In this document: piece by piece, positions 36,217 through 45,077 of the stretch
How positions within the stretch are numbered: the first letter of the stretch is position 1
Layout of the letters: the number at the start of each line of letters is the position of its first letter
Source of the DNA: Paenibacillus sp. ACRRY
GTDB lineage: Bacteria; Bacillota; Bacilli; Paenibacillales; Paenibacillaceae
NCBI RefSeq assembly: GCF_022346995.1
Contig: NZ_JAKRNM010000001.1
Span: forward strand, 186,001-250,000
Length of the DNA: 64,000 bases
Direction: 5' to 3'
Translations under genes and position numbers: made by a program
Notes under the pieces: generated by a model
What the model was told of the DNA's origin: nothing
What the model saw: only the letters and a program-made list of their open reading frames with translations
Databases searched by the model: none

Positions 36217-37146
36217 ATGAATGGAAACGGACTTTTGAGAAGGCATCCGGTTATAAGCAATCTGGTTCGCAACAAATGGATTTATTTAATGCTGTTTCCG
36301 GGTGTTCTCTACATTTTGATCTATAAATACATTCCGATGTATGGACTTATCATTTCCTTTCAAAACTATAAACCCTATAAAGGGATCAGTGGAAGTGAAT
36401 GGGTAGGACTGGCACACTTCGAGCGGCTGTTTACTTCACCCGATTTTGGAATGATTTTTTCGAACACGCTGATTTTGTTCGCGCTGCAGCTCATCTTTTA
36501 TTTTCCGATTCCGATTATATTAGCGTTGATGCTTAATGAGGTTCGAGTGAAGTGGTATCAGAGAACGATCCAATCTCTTGTTTATTTGCCGCATTTCATG
36601 TCTTGGGTCGTTGTCGTATCGATCAGTTATGTATTGCTTACCCTTGATGGAGGTCTGATTAATGGTATTTTGGCTAGTATGGGACTGGACAAAATCAACT
36701 TTTTGTTAAGTGAACACTGGTTGCGGCCCATGTATATTATCCAGGTCATTTGGCGCGAAGCGGGCTGGGGAACGATCATTTTCCTAGCGGCTATCGCAGC
36801 GGTTGACCCACAATTATATGAAGCAGCCAAAATGGATGGTGCCAATCGTTTTCGCCAAATGTGGCATGTTACATTACCAGCAATCCGAAATGTCATTATT
36901 ACCCTGCTCATTTTGAAGATTGGAGACACCTTGGAACTGGGCTTCGAGCATATATATCTGCTCCTGAATTCAACCAATCGGCAAGTGGCGGAAATATTTG
37001 ATACGTATGTATATGTCTCGGGTATTCTGCAAGGGCAGTATAGTTACGCGACGGCTGTTGGTTTCTTTAAAGGATTCGTCGGACTTGTGCTTGTCGTGTT
37101 GGCCAACTGGCTGGCCAAGCGGTATGGCGAAGATGGAATATATTAG
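36217..37146 (+). CDS. Oligosaccharide ABC transporter permease, YteP/LplB type
   Basis: 309-aa permease with six predicted helices. The N-terminal segment MYGLIISFQNYKPYKGISGS and the EAA loop YEAAKMDGANRFRQMWHVTLP are typical. It lies 33 bp after the binding protein gene and 21 bp before the second permease. With its partner it forms the membrane channel for pectin-derived oligosaccharides. Confidence 0.9.
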   Translation: MNGNGLLRRHPVISNLVRNKWIYLMLFPGVLYILIYKYIPMYGLIISFQNYKPYKGISGSEWVGLAHFERLFTSPDFGMIFSNTLILFALQLIFYFPIPIILALMLNEVRVKWYQRTIQSLVYLPHFMSWVVVVSISYVLLTLDGGLINGILASMGLDKINFLLSEHWLRPMYIIQVIWREAGWGTIIFLAAIAAVDPQLYEAAKMDGANRFRQMWHVTLPAIRNVIITLLILKIGDTLELGFEHIYLLLNSTNRQVAEIFDTYVYVSGILQGQYSYATAVGFFKGFVGLVLVVLANWLAKRYGEDGIY

Positions 37147-37167
37147 AGAGTAAGGGGCGCTAGTACA

Positions 37168-38043
37168 ATGATTCTGGAGAAGTCTCTAGGCAGTCGTATG
37201 TTCAACTGGATTAACGGCATTTTGTTAGCGATCGTTGCCATGTTATGCGTGTTTCCGTTTTTGCATGTGGTAGGCAGTTCTTTTGCGACCAATGCTGAGA
37301 TCGCTTCCAAAAAGTTTCTATTGTTTCCCACGGATTTCACATTCGATGCATATAAATATATCTTTTCTACGGACACGATTATACGTGCACTGGTCATCTC
37401 CATTCTGATTACGGTTGGTGGCACCCTATGGAGCATGTTGTTTTCGGTGATGACAGGCTACGGTTTGTCGAGAAGAGATATCTATGGCAGAAGAGTGATC
37501 ATGTTCCTGTTTGTTTTCACCATGTTATTTAACGGCGGGATGATTCCAACATTTATTATTGTGCAAGAGACAGGGTTAATCGATTCGTTGTGGGCACTCA
37601 TCATCCCGAGTTCTATCAGTGTGTTCAACATGATTATATTACGTACTTTTTTTCAAAATCTGCCTGCTGGTTTAGAGGAATCAGCCAAAATTGATGGTTG
37701 TAACGATGTAGGGATCTTGTTTCGCATCGTAATTCCATGTTCGATGCCTGTGATCGCAACCATCTCGTTATTTTATGCAGTAACTTACTGGAACACATAT
37801 ATGAGCGCGATCTTGTATATCAATGACTCGACAAAATGGCCCATGCAGGTATGGCTGCGGCAAATTGTGGTCTTGGCGAGTGGATTAAACTATGATGCCT
37901 CCATATATTCGGATACGCCGCCACCTGCGCAATCGGTCAAAATGGCAACGATCGTGGTCACGTCCTTGCCCATTATCGTGGTCTATCCCTTCTTGCAAAA
38001 GTATTTCTCTAAAGGGGCTTTGCTAGGGTCGATTAAGGCATAG
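37168..38043 (+). CDS. Oligosaccharide ABC transporter permease, YtcP/LplC type
   Basis: 291-aa permease with six predicted helices and the family EAA loop (EESAKIDGCNDVGILFRIVI). It ends in KGALLGSIKA, matching the KG(I/A)(V/L)LG(A/S)(V/I)K end of this subfamily. AAGGGG lies 12 bp before the ATG. Partner of the upstream permease. Confidence 0.9.
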   Translation: MILEKSLGSRMFNWINGILLAIVAMLCVFPFLHVVGSSFATNAEIASKKFLLFPTDFTFDAYKYIFSTDTIIRALVISILITVGGTLWSMLFSVMTGYGLSRRDIYGRRVIMFLFVFTMLFNGGMIPTFIIVQETGLIDSLWALIIPSSISVFNMIILRTFFQNLPAGLEESAKIDGCNDVGILFRIVIPCSMPVIATISLFYAVTYWNTYMSAILYINDSTKWPMQVWLRQIVVLASGLNYDASIYSDTPPPAQSVKMATIVVTSLPIIVVYPFLQKYFSKGALLGSIKA

Positions 38044-38088
38044 CCATACGTACATCAATTATATAAAGAAAGGCTGGTACACCCTCAA

Positions 38089-39417
38089 ATGAATACGAAT
38101 TATTATCATACTCCTTTTGAAATGGAAGAGATTTTGCCCCCAACGTTCCCAGATAAGGTCTTCCATGTAGCCCATTTCACAACAGACGATGAGCATACAG
38201 ATCTTGGCGTTATTCAAAGAACGATCGAAGCTTGTTCCAGAGAAGGAGGTGGAACCGTCATCATTTCAGCGGGAGAATGGGCATCGGGACCGCTGCATCT
38301 TCAAAGTCACATTCAGCTGTGCTTTGAAAAAGGTTCCATCGTTAGATTCAGCAATCGTTTCTCGGATTATTTACCGGTTGTATTCACGCGCTGGGAAGGA
38401 ATGGAATGCTATAACTATTCTCCGCTCATCTATGCCAAAGATTGCGAGAACATCGCCATAGTGGGAGAAGGCACGCTGATCGGGAACGGTGAAGCATGGT
38501 GGCATTGGAAACAGCTGCAACAGGAGGCGGCGAATCAGTTGTGTTATGCAGAAAGCGATGGCATTCCTGTGGAAGAGCGGATCTATGGCACGGAAGAGGA
38601 CGCATTGAGGCCATCATTTATCCAGCCAATTAACTGTAAGGGCGTTTTGATTGAAGGCCTCACCATCCAGAATGGCCCACAATGGACGATTCATCCGGTA
38701 TACTGTGAAAATGTGTTGATCCGCAAGGTCCATGTAGTTAGTGTCGGACCCAATACGGATGGTCTCAATCCAGACTCATGCCGAAACGTACTCGTTGAAG
38801 ACAGTTACTTCGAAACCGGCGATGACTGCATTGCCATTAATTCAGGCATGAACGAGGACGGATGGAGAGTCGGAAAGCCCTGTGAAAATATCGTCATTCG
38901 AAATTGCACGATGAAAGAGGGACACGGTGGTCTTGTAATCGGCAGCGGCATGTCTGGAGGCGTCCGTAATGTTTACGCACATCATTGTTATATTGGCGGC
39001 GGTGATCGGGGAATCCGGCTTAAATCCATGCGCGGCCGAGGTGGAACCGTTGAGAATATCTGTTTCGAAGAGATTGAGATCAACGATGTTCGGGAAGAAG
39101 CCATCCAGATCAATATGTATTACGGGTACAGTACGGTCGTACCGAGAACAACGAAGCCATCCATATTTAATAAGATCGCAGTACGGAATATTACAGGTAA
39201 AAATGCTAAGATTGCCATAGAACTCAAAGGGCTGCCTGAACAACGATTAAAAGAAATTCGACTTGAGAATATCGAACTTTCCAGCGAGGTGGGATTAATC
39301 TGCGAGGATATTGAAGATTTGAAGGTTACGGATGTTAACCTTATTGTATCTAAGCCGGATAAAGGTAGCTTGAAAAATGTGTTTGAATTGAGCTTGAAAA
39401 ATTTTAAAGAAAACTAA
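38089..39417 (+). CDS. GH28 polygalacturonase-like glycoside hydrolase, cytoplasmic
   Basis: 442-aa right-handed beta-helix enzyme of family GH28. All four family motifs are visible: NTDG (222-225), GDD (244-246), GHG (278-280) and RLK (310-312, usually RIK). The catalytic aspartates are Asp224, Asp245 and Asp246. There is no signal peptide, so it acts on imported oligomers, probably as an exo-acting galacturonidase or rhamnogalacturonan hydrolase. It closes the importer operon. The ribosome binding site (AAAGG) is 15 bp from the ATG, so translation may be weak. Confidence 0.88.
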   Translation: MNTNYYHTPFEMEEILPPTFPDKVFHVAHFTTDDEHTDLGVIQRTIEACSREGGGTVIISAGEWASGPLHLQSHIQLCFEKGSIVRFSNRFSDYLPVVFTRWEGMECYNYSPLIYAKDCENIAIVGEGTLIGNGEAWWHWKQLQQEAANQLCYAESDGIPVEERIYGTEEDALRPSFIQPINCKGVLIEGLTIQNGPQWTIHPVYCENVLIRKVHVVSVGPNTDGLNPDSCRNVLVEDSYFETGDDCIAINSGMNEDGWRVGKPCENIVIRNCTMKEGHGGLVIGSGMSGGVRNVYAHHCYIGGGDRGIRLKSMRGRGGTVENICFEEIEINDVREEAIQINMYYGYSTVVPRTTKPSIFNKIAVRNITGKNAKIAIELKGLPEQRLKEIRLENIELSSEVGLICEDIEDLKVTDVNLIVSKPDKGSLKNVFELSLKNFKEN

Positions 39418-39444
39418 GTGTACAGCCACTTTTGAAAAGCGAAG

Positions 39445-39498
39445 AAGCAAGCAACCGTCCTGTTCCGATCCGAAGCGGGCGGATTGCTTGCTTTTTTT
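39445..39498 (+). terminator. Terminator of the pectin importer operon
   Basis: AAGCAAGCAA-CC and GG-ATTGCTTGCTT flank a longer loop with further pairing, followed by TTTTTTT. It lies between convergent genes, GH28 and GH105. Confidence 0.8.
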
Positions 39499-39504
39499 AT
39501 TACA

Positions 39505-40536
39505 TCAGTATTTATTGTTTTTGGACTGAAGCAGTTGAGCGAAGAAAGCAAGTGCAAGCCCTTGCCCCCAGCCTTGAATTCGTTTATCGGGTACTTGCAT
39601 ATATCCATGCGCATCATCCATTACTGCAGTTCCCGCCGAAACATGGGTGACAGATCCATTGGCTGTAATATTAGCGGAAAGGGCGTCCAGTGTTTTCTGC
39701 GAAAACTTATTGTATAGGGTGCCGCGGCTTAGAAGTGCGACGCCGATTCCTGCCGAACCGGAAGTTTCTAATGGAGAATCTGATCGGTCAAGCACAGTGT
39801 GCCAAAATCCGGACGAATCTTGTAAACGTACAAGTGCACTTAGCTGGTCTCGTAGTGATCCAGCAATAATCATGTAGGAAGGATGGGTGACCGGAATGAG
39901 TTTGAGCGCTTTGGACATGGTTAACGCAGCCCAAGCATTCCCTCGTGCCCAAAAGACGGATGACATGTGATTCTGTGCAATATTGTCCCAGCCGTGGTAG
40001 TAGAGATGGGTCTCTGCATCCTGCAGAAGGTTCTCATGTCCGTGATATTGACGCAGCCCTTCATTGAAATAATCCGTTTTTCCTAACAGATCACCGATCC
40101 GCAGCAAATAGAAACCTGCCATGAACATCGTATCCACCCAGGCCTGCTCCGGAAAAATGTCTTTATCGGAGTTGACAGTATGTTGAAGAACACCATCTCC
40201 GAATTTAGCTGCATCATGTAACAGATAATCAGCCATTTGTGTGGCTATCTCAATATACTTTTCCTCTTGTGTGGAGGTATATAAGGTTAATAGAACATGG
40301 CCGACCGAAACGGCATTAACCGTCCATCTCGGAAGGCCTTCATCCATATATTCATCGACCCAGGTTTTTACCTTTTCAAGATAGGCAGGGTTGCCTGTAA
40401 CCTCATAGGCTTCACACACGCCGTAAAATGCAACGCCGCCAGGCCAATCCCAGCTAAAATCCATGTGAAATGTCCGTTCGACGACTCGGTCCATCATGTC
40501 TGTGATTTGCTGTTCATCGAATTGAAGATGTGGCAC
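39505..40536 (-). CDS. GH105 unsaturated rhamnogalacturonyl/glucuronyl hydrolase, YteR/YesR-like
   Basis: 343-aa (alpha/alpha)6-barrel enzyme of family GH105 that removes the unsaturated uronic acid left by pectin lyases. Landmarks are WDWPGGVAFYG near residue 32, WVDTMFMAG with the probable catalytic Asp135, ARGNAW and GWGQGLAL near the end. No signal peptide, so it acts inside the cell on products of the PL4 lyase. The frame starts with ATG at 40545, but AGGGG touches that codon; the GTG at 40536 is 9 bp from it and is preferred. It lies 20 bp after the GH2 gene, in one operon. Confidence 0.88.
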   Translation of the reverse strand: MPHLQFDEQQITDMMDRVVERTFHMDFSWDWPGGVAFYGVCEAYEVTGNPAYLEKVKTWVDEYMDEGLPRWTVNAVSVGHVLLTLYTSTQEEKYIEIATQMADYLLHDAAKFGDGVLQHTVNSDKDIFPEQAWVDTMFMAGFYLLRIGDLLGKTDYFNEGLRQYHGHENLLQDAETHLYYHGWDNIAQNHMSSVFWARGNAWAALTMSKALKLIPVTHPSYMIIAGSLRDQLSALVRLQDSSGFWHTVLDRSDSPLETSGSAGIGVALLSRGTLYNKFSQKTLDALSANITANGSVTHVSAGTAVMDDAHGYMQVPDKRIQGWGQGLALAFFAQLLQSKNNKY

Positions 40537-40556
40537 AATCGTCATCCCCTAACTTG

Positions 40557-42263
40557 TTATTCATTCCATGATTTATAGATCTGGCTAACCTCACGATAGG
40601 ACTGTTTGGGCTTTCGATACTCATTGACCAGTCCTTTATTGTTGAAGCTGCGCGCCCGATCCCGAAAATATGGGCTATCGCTGCTCAGTGCTCCTCTGAC
40701 ATCGGCGAATTGCCATATATATGTGCCCCCGATCTTCGGATCGTCTCTGAAGATGGCCAGCGCTTCGGTTACGATTTTGGCTTGGTAGTCTTCACTAAAC
40801 AATCGGGGCTCCCAGCCTACATCACCGTATATGCCTGCTCCGCCAAATTCCGTCATGAGTACCGGACGGTCACCTGCTCCCAAGGCTGCGGCCCTTTCAT
40901 GAAATTGATGCAGCATGTCCCGAAAGTTGTTGGTATCCCCTTCGTACCATCCATAGTATTTGTTGATTCCGATCACGTCGAACAAAGGCAGCAGAACATC
41001 TTCCAACGGATGCATGGTGGCAAAGGTAACAAGGCGGGAGGAATCAAGTCGTTTGACCAACGAAACGAGTTGTTCTGACATGTTATAGGCATCTTGCGTG
41101 CGGGAATCAATCTCATTGTGAACAGACCAAAAGATGACGGATGGATGATGGTAATGCAGGTGAATCATTTCCTCGATCATGGTCATTGCTCGTTTCTGGA
41201 ATAGGGATTCTTTCACCGTGCCGTTTGGCATAAATGCTCCCCACATGGGAATTTCACTCCAAAATACAAAACCATGTTCATCCAACAAGTCGAGCCAATA
41301 TGGGCTTTGTGGGTAATGAGAGCCTCGGACGGTATTGCATCCCAACTCCCGAATGATGTCCAAATCCTTGCTCATCAACTTGGGCGGAAAAGCAAAGCCC
41401 CATTCGGGGTGTTCTTCGTGGCGGTTTACGCCCTTCAAATACACGGGAGAACCGTTTATCCAAACTCTGTGGTCTTTCGTTTCAATGGTACGGAAGCCGA
41501 TTCGTTCCACCTTGTCATCATCATAAGTTTGAGCATGGATGGAATATAGTTGGGACTCGCCAACGTTCCATAATCGAACGTTTGACCAGTTTGCATGAAA
41601 TTGATAGTCAATAGACTCGCCGGGATCTACGGAGATACGGGTAGAATGAAATTCATTACTGCCTTCAAACAATGTTAGCGAGGTAGTTGCATGGGTCGAT
41701 GACAGTGACTTTATTTTCAAGGATATCTGTACATCTGCATCCGTACCAATCAAGTCATAATCGATCTTCAGATCCTGAATGTATAGATCAGGGAGACGTT
41801 GAAGCTCGACGGAGCGTATAATGCCCCCGTAATGAAACCAGTCCACATGCTCTGTGGGTATCGTTAAACGGTCCAGTGTACTGTCTGTGCGAATAATGAT
41901 CTCATGCTCTCCTGCGGCCAAAGACGGAATCACGAAATCAAAAGGGGTGTAACCGCCATAGTGATATCCCAAATGATTGCCGTCGAGATATACATCGGAA
42001 TGACCAAGCACGGCGTGAAAGATCAATCGGATATGTTGAGTCTCATGAACATGAATCTTTTTCCGGTACCAACCGACGCCTTCGTAATCAAATAGAGAGA
42101 TCTCGTTGTTCCAACAGGCCGGAACATACATGGGTGTATATTCATGTGGAAAACGATCAAACCATTTTTGTTGTATCCCTTTATTTTCGGTATCTTTGAT
42201 AAAGTCCCAAGGACCATCAAGCCATTCAGTATGACGAATATGATGCTCACGAAACGTTCTCAA
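40557..42263 (-). CDS. GH2 beta-glucuronidase
   Basis: 568-aa cytoplasmic GH2 enzyme: sugar-binding jelly roll (about 1-155), immunoglobulin-like domain (about 160-260) and a TIM barrel (about 265-568). The acid/base is Glu384 (HNEID) and the nucleophile Glu472 (TEFGG). NKYYGWY (434-440) and the N-x-K-G motif (Asn541, Lys543) that binds the carboxylate of glucuronic acid mark it as a beta-glucuronidase rather than a beta-galactosidase. The start is TTG with AGGAGG 9 bp upstream; the frame is open to 42383. It would remove glucuronate caps from arabinogalactan or pectin side chains. Confidence 0.87.
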   Translation of the reverse strand: MRTFREHHIRHTEWLDGPWDFIKDTENKGIQQKWFDRFPHEYTPMYVPACWNNEISLFDYEGVGWYRKKIHVHETQHIRLIFHAVLGHSDVYLDGNHLGYHYGGYTPFDFVIPSLAAGEHEIIIRTDSTLDRLTIPTEHVDWFHYGGIIRSVELQRLPDLYIQDLKIDYDLIGTDADVQISLKIKSLSSTHATTSLTLFEGSNEFHSTRISVDPGESIDYQFHANWSNVRLWNVGESQLYSIHAQTYDDDKVERIGFRTIETKDHRVWINGSPVYLKGVNRHEEHPEWGFAFPPKLMSKDLDIIRELGCNTVRGSHYPQSPYWLDLLDEHGFVFWSEIPMWGAFMPNGTVKESLFQKRAMTMIEEMIHLHYHHPSVIFWSVHNEIDSRTQDAYNMSEQLVSLVKRLDSSRLVTFATMHPLEDVLLPLFDVIGINKYYGWYEGDTNNFRDMLHQFHERAAALGAGDRPVLMTEFGGAGIYGDVGWEPRLFSEDYQAKIVTEALAIFRDDPKIGGTYIWQFADVRGALSSDSPYFRDRARSFNNKGLVNEYRKPKQSYREVSQIYKSWNE

Positions 42264-42424
42264 GACGGCGTTCCTCCTAACATGACTTTTTCTGGGTAGA
42301 TTTGTAATCATTGTGGTGCTAGTATGGATCATAACATGAGGTTCTTTGCTCAGGAATGGAAGAAACCTTGATAGGCATGTCAATATCGATCCTGATGTAG
42401 TGTCATGTTGGAGGAGGAAGAGTC

Positions 42425-43264
42425 ATGAAAGAAGAGCCTTATCGAATTAACAATCTTGCCCTTCATATTCGATTTATTTTAGATAAAGAGACGTATCCAG
42501 GTTGGGAGGATATACGTAATCTGGTGAATGTACATAGCTTGTATTGGATACATGAAGGAGAGGGAACGTTCCTAACGAATACGGAACATGAAGTTCGAGC
42601 GGGCATGCTAACTTATTTGAAACCAGGACTGAAGCTATCGATGCGTTCGAAACCACATTCCCCCCTCCGAATGACCATGGTTCTTTTTGATTGTGCAGAA
42701 TTTGTATACGAAGCGGGTGTATGGCAGCAGATTTCTCCCATTGAGAAGCTGAGGTTGCCCTTTTTGAGTCAATACCGAAGAGCGCAGGCTGAGGAGATCG
42801 GCTCGATGTTCCATGATATACATAACGAGTGGGTGGCCGGGATTGCCGTTGGTGAAACCGTTGCTCATCCCAAAATGCAAATGTTGCTGCATAAGCTGCA
42901 TCAGAATGAAGAAATGGATTGGAATGTGGCAGACTCGGGAGCTTTTGCTGCCTACGAACAAGTAAAATGTCATATAGAGAATCGTTACAAAGACAATTTG
43001 CGCATAGAAGTTTTGGCCGAAGAATATTCCATATCGGCGTCCTATTTACGGAAAATATTTGTCAAACAGATCGGTATGGGTCCCAAAGTATATTTAAATC
43101 ATTTGCGCAATCAACAGGCATGCCGCTATTTAGAGTTTACGGATTATCCGATCAAGGAGATTGCGAAACTATGTGGTTATATAGAAGAGTTTCATTTTAG
43201 TAAGATGTTCAAACAACTAAATGGGACTTCGCCTAGTAACTATCGCGCAAGACACAGACAGTAG
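42425..43264 (+). CDS. AraC family transcriptional regulator
   Basis: 279-aa soluble AraC-type regulator: an N-terminal cupin-like effector domain (about 1-150; YWIHEGEGTFLTN, GMLTYLKPG) and two helix-turn-helix motifs in the last 100 residues (IEVLAEEYSISASYLRKIF; IKEIAKLCGYIEEFHFSKMF). GGAGGAGG precedes the ATG. It is divergent from the GH2-GH105 operon with 160 bp between them, so it probably activates that operon, and perhaps the hydrolase gene downstream at 43425. Confidence 0.9.
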   Translation: MKEEPYRINNLALHIRFILDKETYPGWEDIRNLVNVHSLYWIHEGEGTFLTNTEHEVRAGMLTYLKPGLKLSMRSKPHSPLRMTMVLFDCAEFVYEAGVWQQISPIEKLRLPFLSQYRRAQAEEIGSMFHDIHNEWVAGIAVGETVAHPKMQMLLHKLHQNEEMDWNVADSGAFAAYEQVKCHIENRYKDNLRIEVLAEEYSISASYLRKIFVKQIGMGPKVYLNHLRNQQACRYLEFTDYPIKEIAKLCGYIEEFHFSKMFKQLNGTSPSNYRARHRQ

Positions 43265-43424
43265 AGTATCTCCATATGTACATTGGTTCCCTGTAATCTA
43301 AATTAGGTTTTAAAGAAGTGTTGCTGATCATAAAATGAAATAATGCTAAAATATGGTTAGTGAACACAAACAATCGAATACGCTTACAATTCAGGAGAGA
43401 TACGATGGGAAAGGTGGAGGATTC

Positions 43425-44903
43425 ATGGAAAACGCGATGCTTAACGAAACCGTTGCTGAGTGGTCACGGTTCGAACTTCGGTTGCCAGGCCCTACCGAAG
43501 GTAATCCCTTTGTGGATACAGAATGGACGATCGTTTTTCGTCTGGGTGACCAGGAATACAAGGTGTCCGGCTTCTATGCGGGAAGTGGCGAGTACGTCGC
43601 CAGATTCATGCCACCCGAAACCGGAAAGTGGACTTACGAGACGTTCAGTCACCGTCCCGAGTTGAACCAGGTACAAGGAAGCTTTACTTGCGTTTCTGCA
43701 GCATACGAGGTTCACGGCCCGGTAAGGATACGGAACGAGGATCGTTTCGCTTATGCAGATGGTACACCGTACTATCCATTTGGAACGACAGCTTATGCTT
43801 GGATTTATCAGACAGAGACATTGCGATCGGCAACACTGCAGACTCTTGCTGGAGGCCCCTTTAATAAAATTCGCATGTGTTTGTTTCCCAAAAACTACTC
43901 TTTCAATGCCCAGGAGCCAGAATTATTCCCTTTCCTAGGTTCTCCTGAGAAGGGATTTGACAAAACTCGTTTTAATCCGGCCTTTTGGGAACATGCCGAG
44001 CGCTGCATCGAATCACTGCTTGAGCTGCAGGTCGAAGCGGATCTCATCTTGTTTCATCCTTATGATAAAGGGCGATGGGGCTTCGACCGCATGTCTTCCG
44101 AGGAAGATGAACGTTATCTTCGATATGCGATTGCCCGATTAGGCGCTTACCGGAACGTATGGTGGTCCTTGGCGAATGAATATGATTTCATGAAGGAAAA
44201 AACAATGCAGGATTGGGACAGGCTGGTTAGCCTGGCTGCGACAGAAGATCCCTATCATCATTTGTTATCCATTCATAATGGAACGGCCATGTACGTTCCT
44301 GAAAGCATAGTGATGTATGATCATACCCGGCCTGAAATTACCCATTGTAGCATTCAGCATTGGGACGTCACGTTGGTCTCCTTATGGAGGACCCAATACG
44401 GGAAACCAGTGATCGTCGATGAATGTGGTTATGAAGGGAATCTGCAGCAGCGATGGGGTAATCTGAGTGCGGAAGAAATGACACATCGCATATGGGAAAG
44501 TTTTGCACGGGGCGGATACGCCAGTCATGGTGAGACATATCTCCATCCTGAAGATGACATTTGGTGGGCCAAAGGGGGGACTTTATACGGACGAAGCCAT
44601 GAACACATCCGCTTTCTTCGCAGCATTGCAGAGCAAATGCCGTCTGGCACGCGTACGATCCCAATCCGTGATGTGCCAGTGATGGGTGTGGAAGGCGAAT
44701 ACTACCTGCACTATTATGGACAGCACCAGCCAGGATACCGTGAAGTGGAGCTTCCGGAAGACCGTGAATTTGAGGCTGAATGGATCGACACGCAGGGGAT
44801 GTTTATCACCAGACTGCCGGAAACATTTCGGGGCATGAGCCGAATTCCTTTGCCAAGCCGACCTTATTTTGCGCTGCGCATACGTGCAACGGAACAGAGA
44901 TAG
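43425..44903 (+). CDS. DUF5060/DUF4038 apiosidase-like glycoside hydrolase
   Basis: 492-aa cytoplasmic protein with an N-terminal DUF5060-like beta domain (about 5-85) and a DUF4038-type (apiosidase-like) barrel (about 100-400) plus a C-terminal beta domain. Glu252 (SLANEYDF) and Glu333 (VIVDECGY) are well placed as acid/base and nucleophile of a clan-A-like enzyme. In known cases this group acts on apiose or related side-chain sugars of pectin, which fits the neighbours. The start at 43425 is supported by GGAGG 4 bp upstream; the frame is open to 43353. The exact substrate is unknown. Confidence 0.78.
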   Translation: MENAMLNETVAEWSRFELRLPGPTEGNPFVDTEWTIVFRLGDQEYKVSGFYAGSGEYVARFMPPETGKWTYETFSHRPELNQVQGSFTCVSAAYEVHGPVRIRNEDRFAYADGTPYYPFGTTAYAWIYQTETLRSATLQTLAGGPFNKIRMCLFPKNYSFNAQEPELFPFLGSPEKGFDKTRFNPAFWEHAERCIESLLELQVEADLILFHPYDKGRWGFDRMSSEEDERYLRYAIARLGAYRNVWWSLANEYDFMKEKTMQDWDRLVSLAATEDPYHHLLSIHNGTAMYVPESIVMYDHTRPEITHCSIQHWDVTLVSLWRTQYGKPVIVDECGYEGNLQQRWGNLSAEEMTHRIWESFARGGYASHGETYLHPEDDIWWAKGGTLYGRSHEHIRFLRSIAEQMPSGTRTIPIRDVPVMGVEGEYYLHYYGQHQPGYREVELPEDREFEAEWIDTQGMFITRLPETFRGMSRIPLPSRPYFALRIRATEQR

Positions 44904-44959
44904 TGATTATTTGAGAAGTGATTGCCAAGGTACATTCCCTTGTTGGATTGTAAACTGAA

Positions 44960-44996
44960 AAAGCTGATACGGGTGACAAGGCCGTATCAGCTTTAT
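44960..44996. terminator. Terminator between convergent genes
   Basis: AAAGCTGATACGG and CCGTATCAGCTTT are a perfect 13-bp inverted repeat around a 9-base loop, followed by TTTATTC. It serves the DUF4038 gene and possibly the minus-strand helicase. Confidence 0.82.
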
Positions 44997-45077
44997 TCAA
45001 GTCGAACGCTCGCAAATTCCGATTCTCTAATGTGTGTCCTCCACCAATCGTTTCACAGTCCTATCCAATTTTCCACC

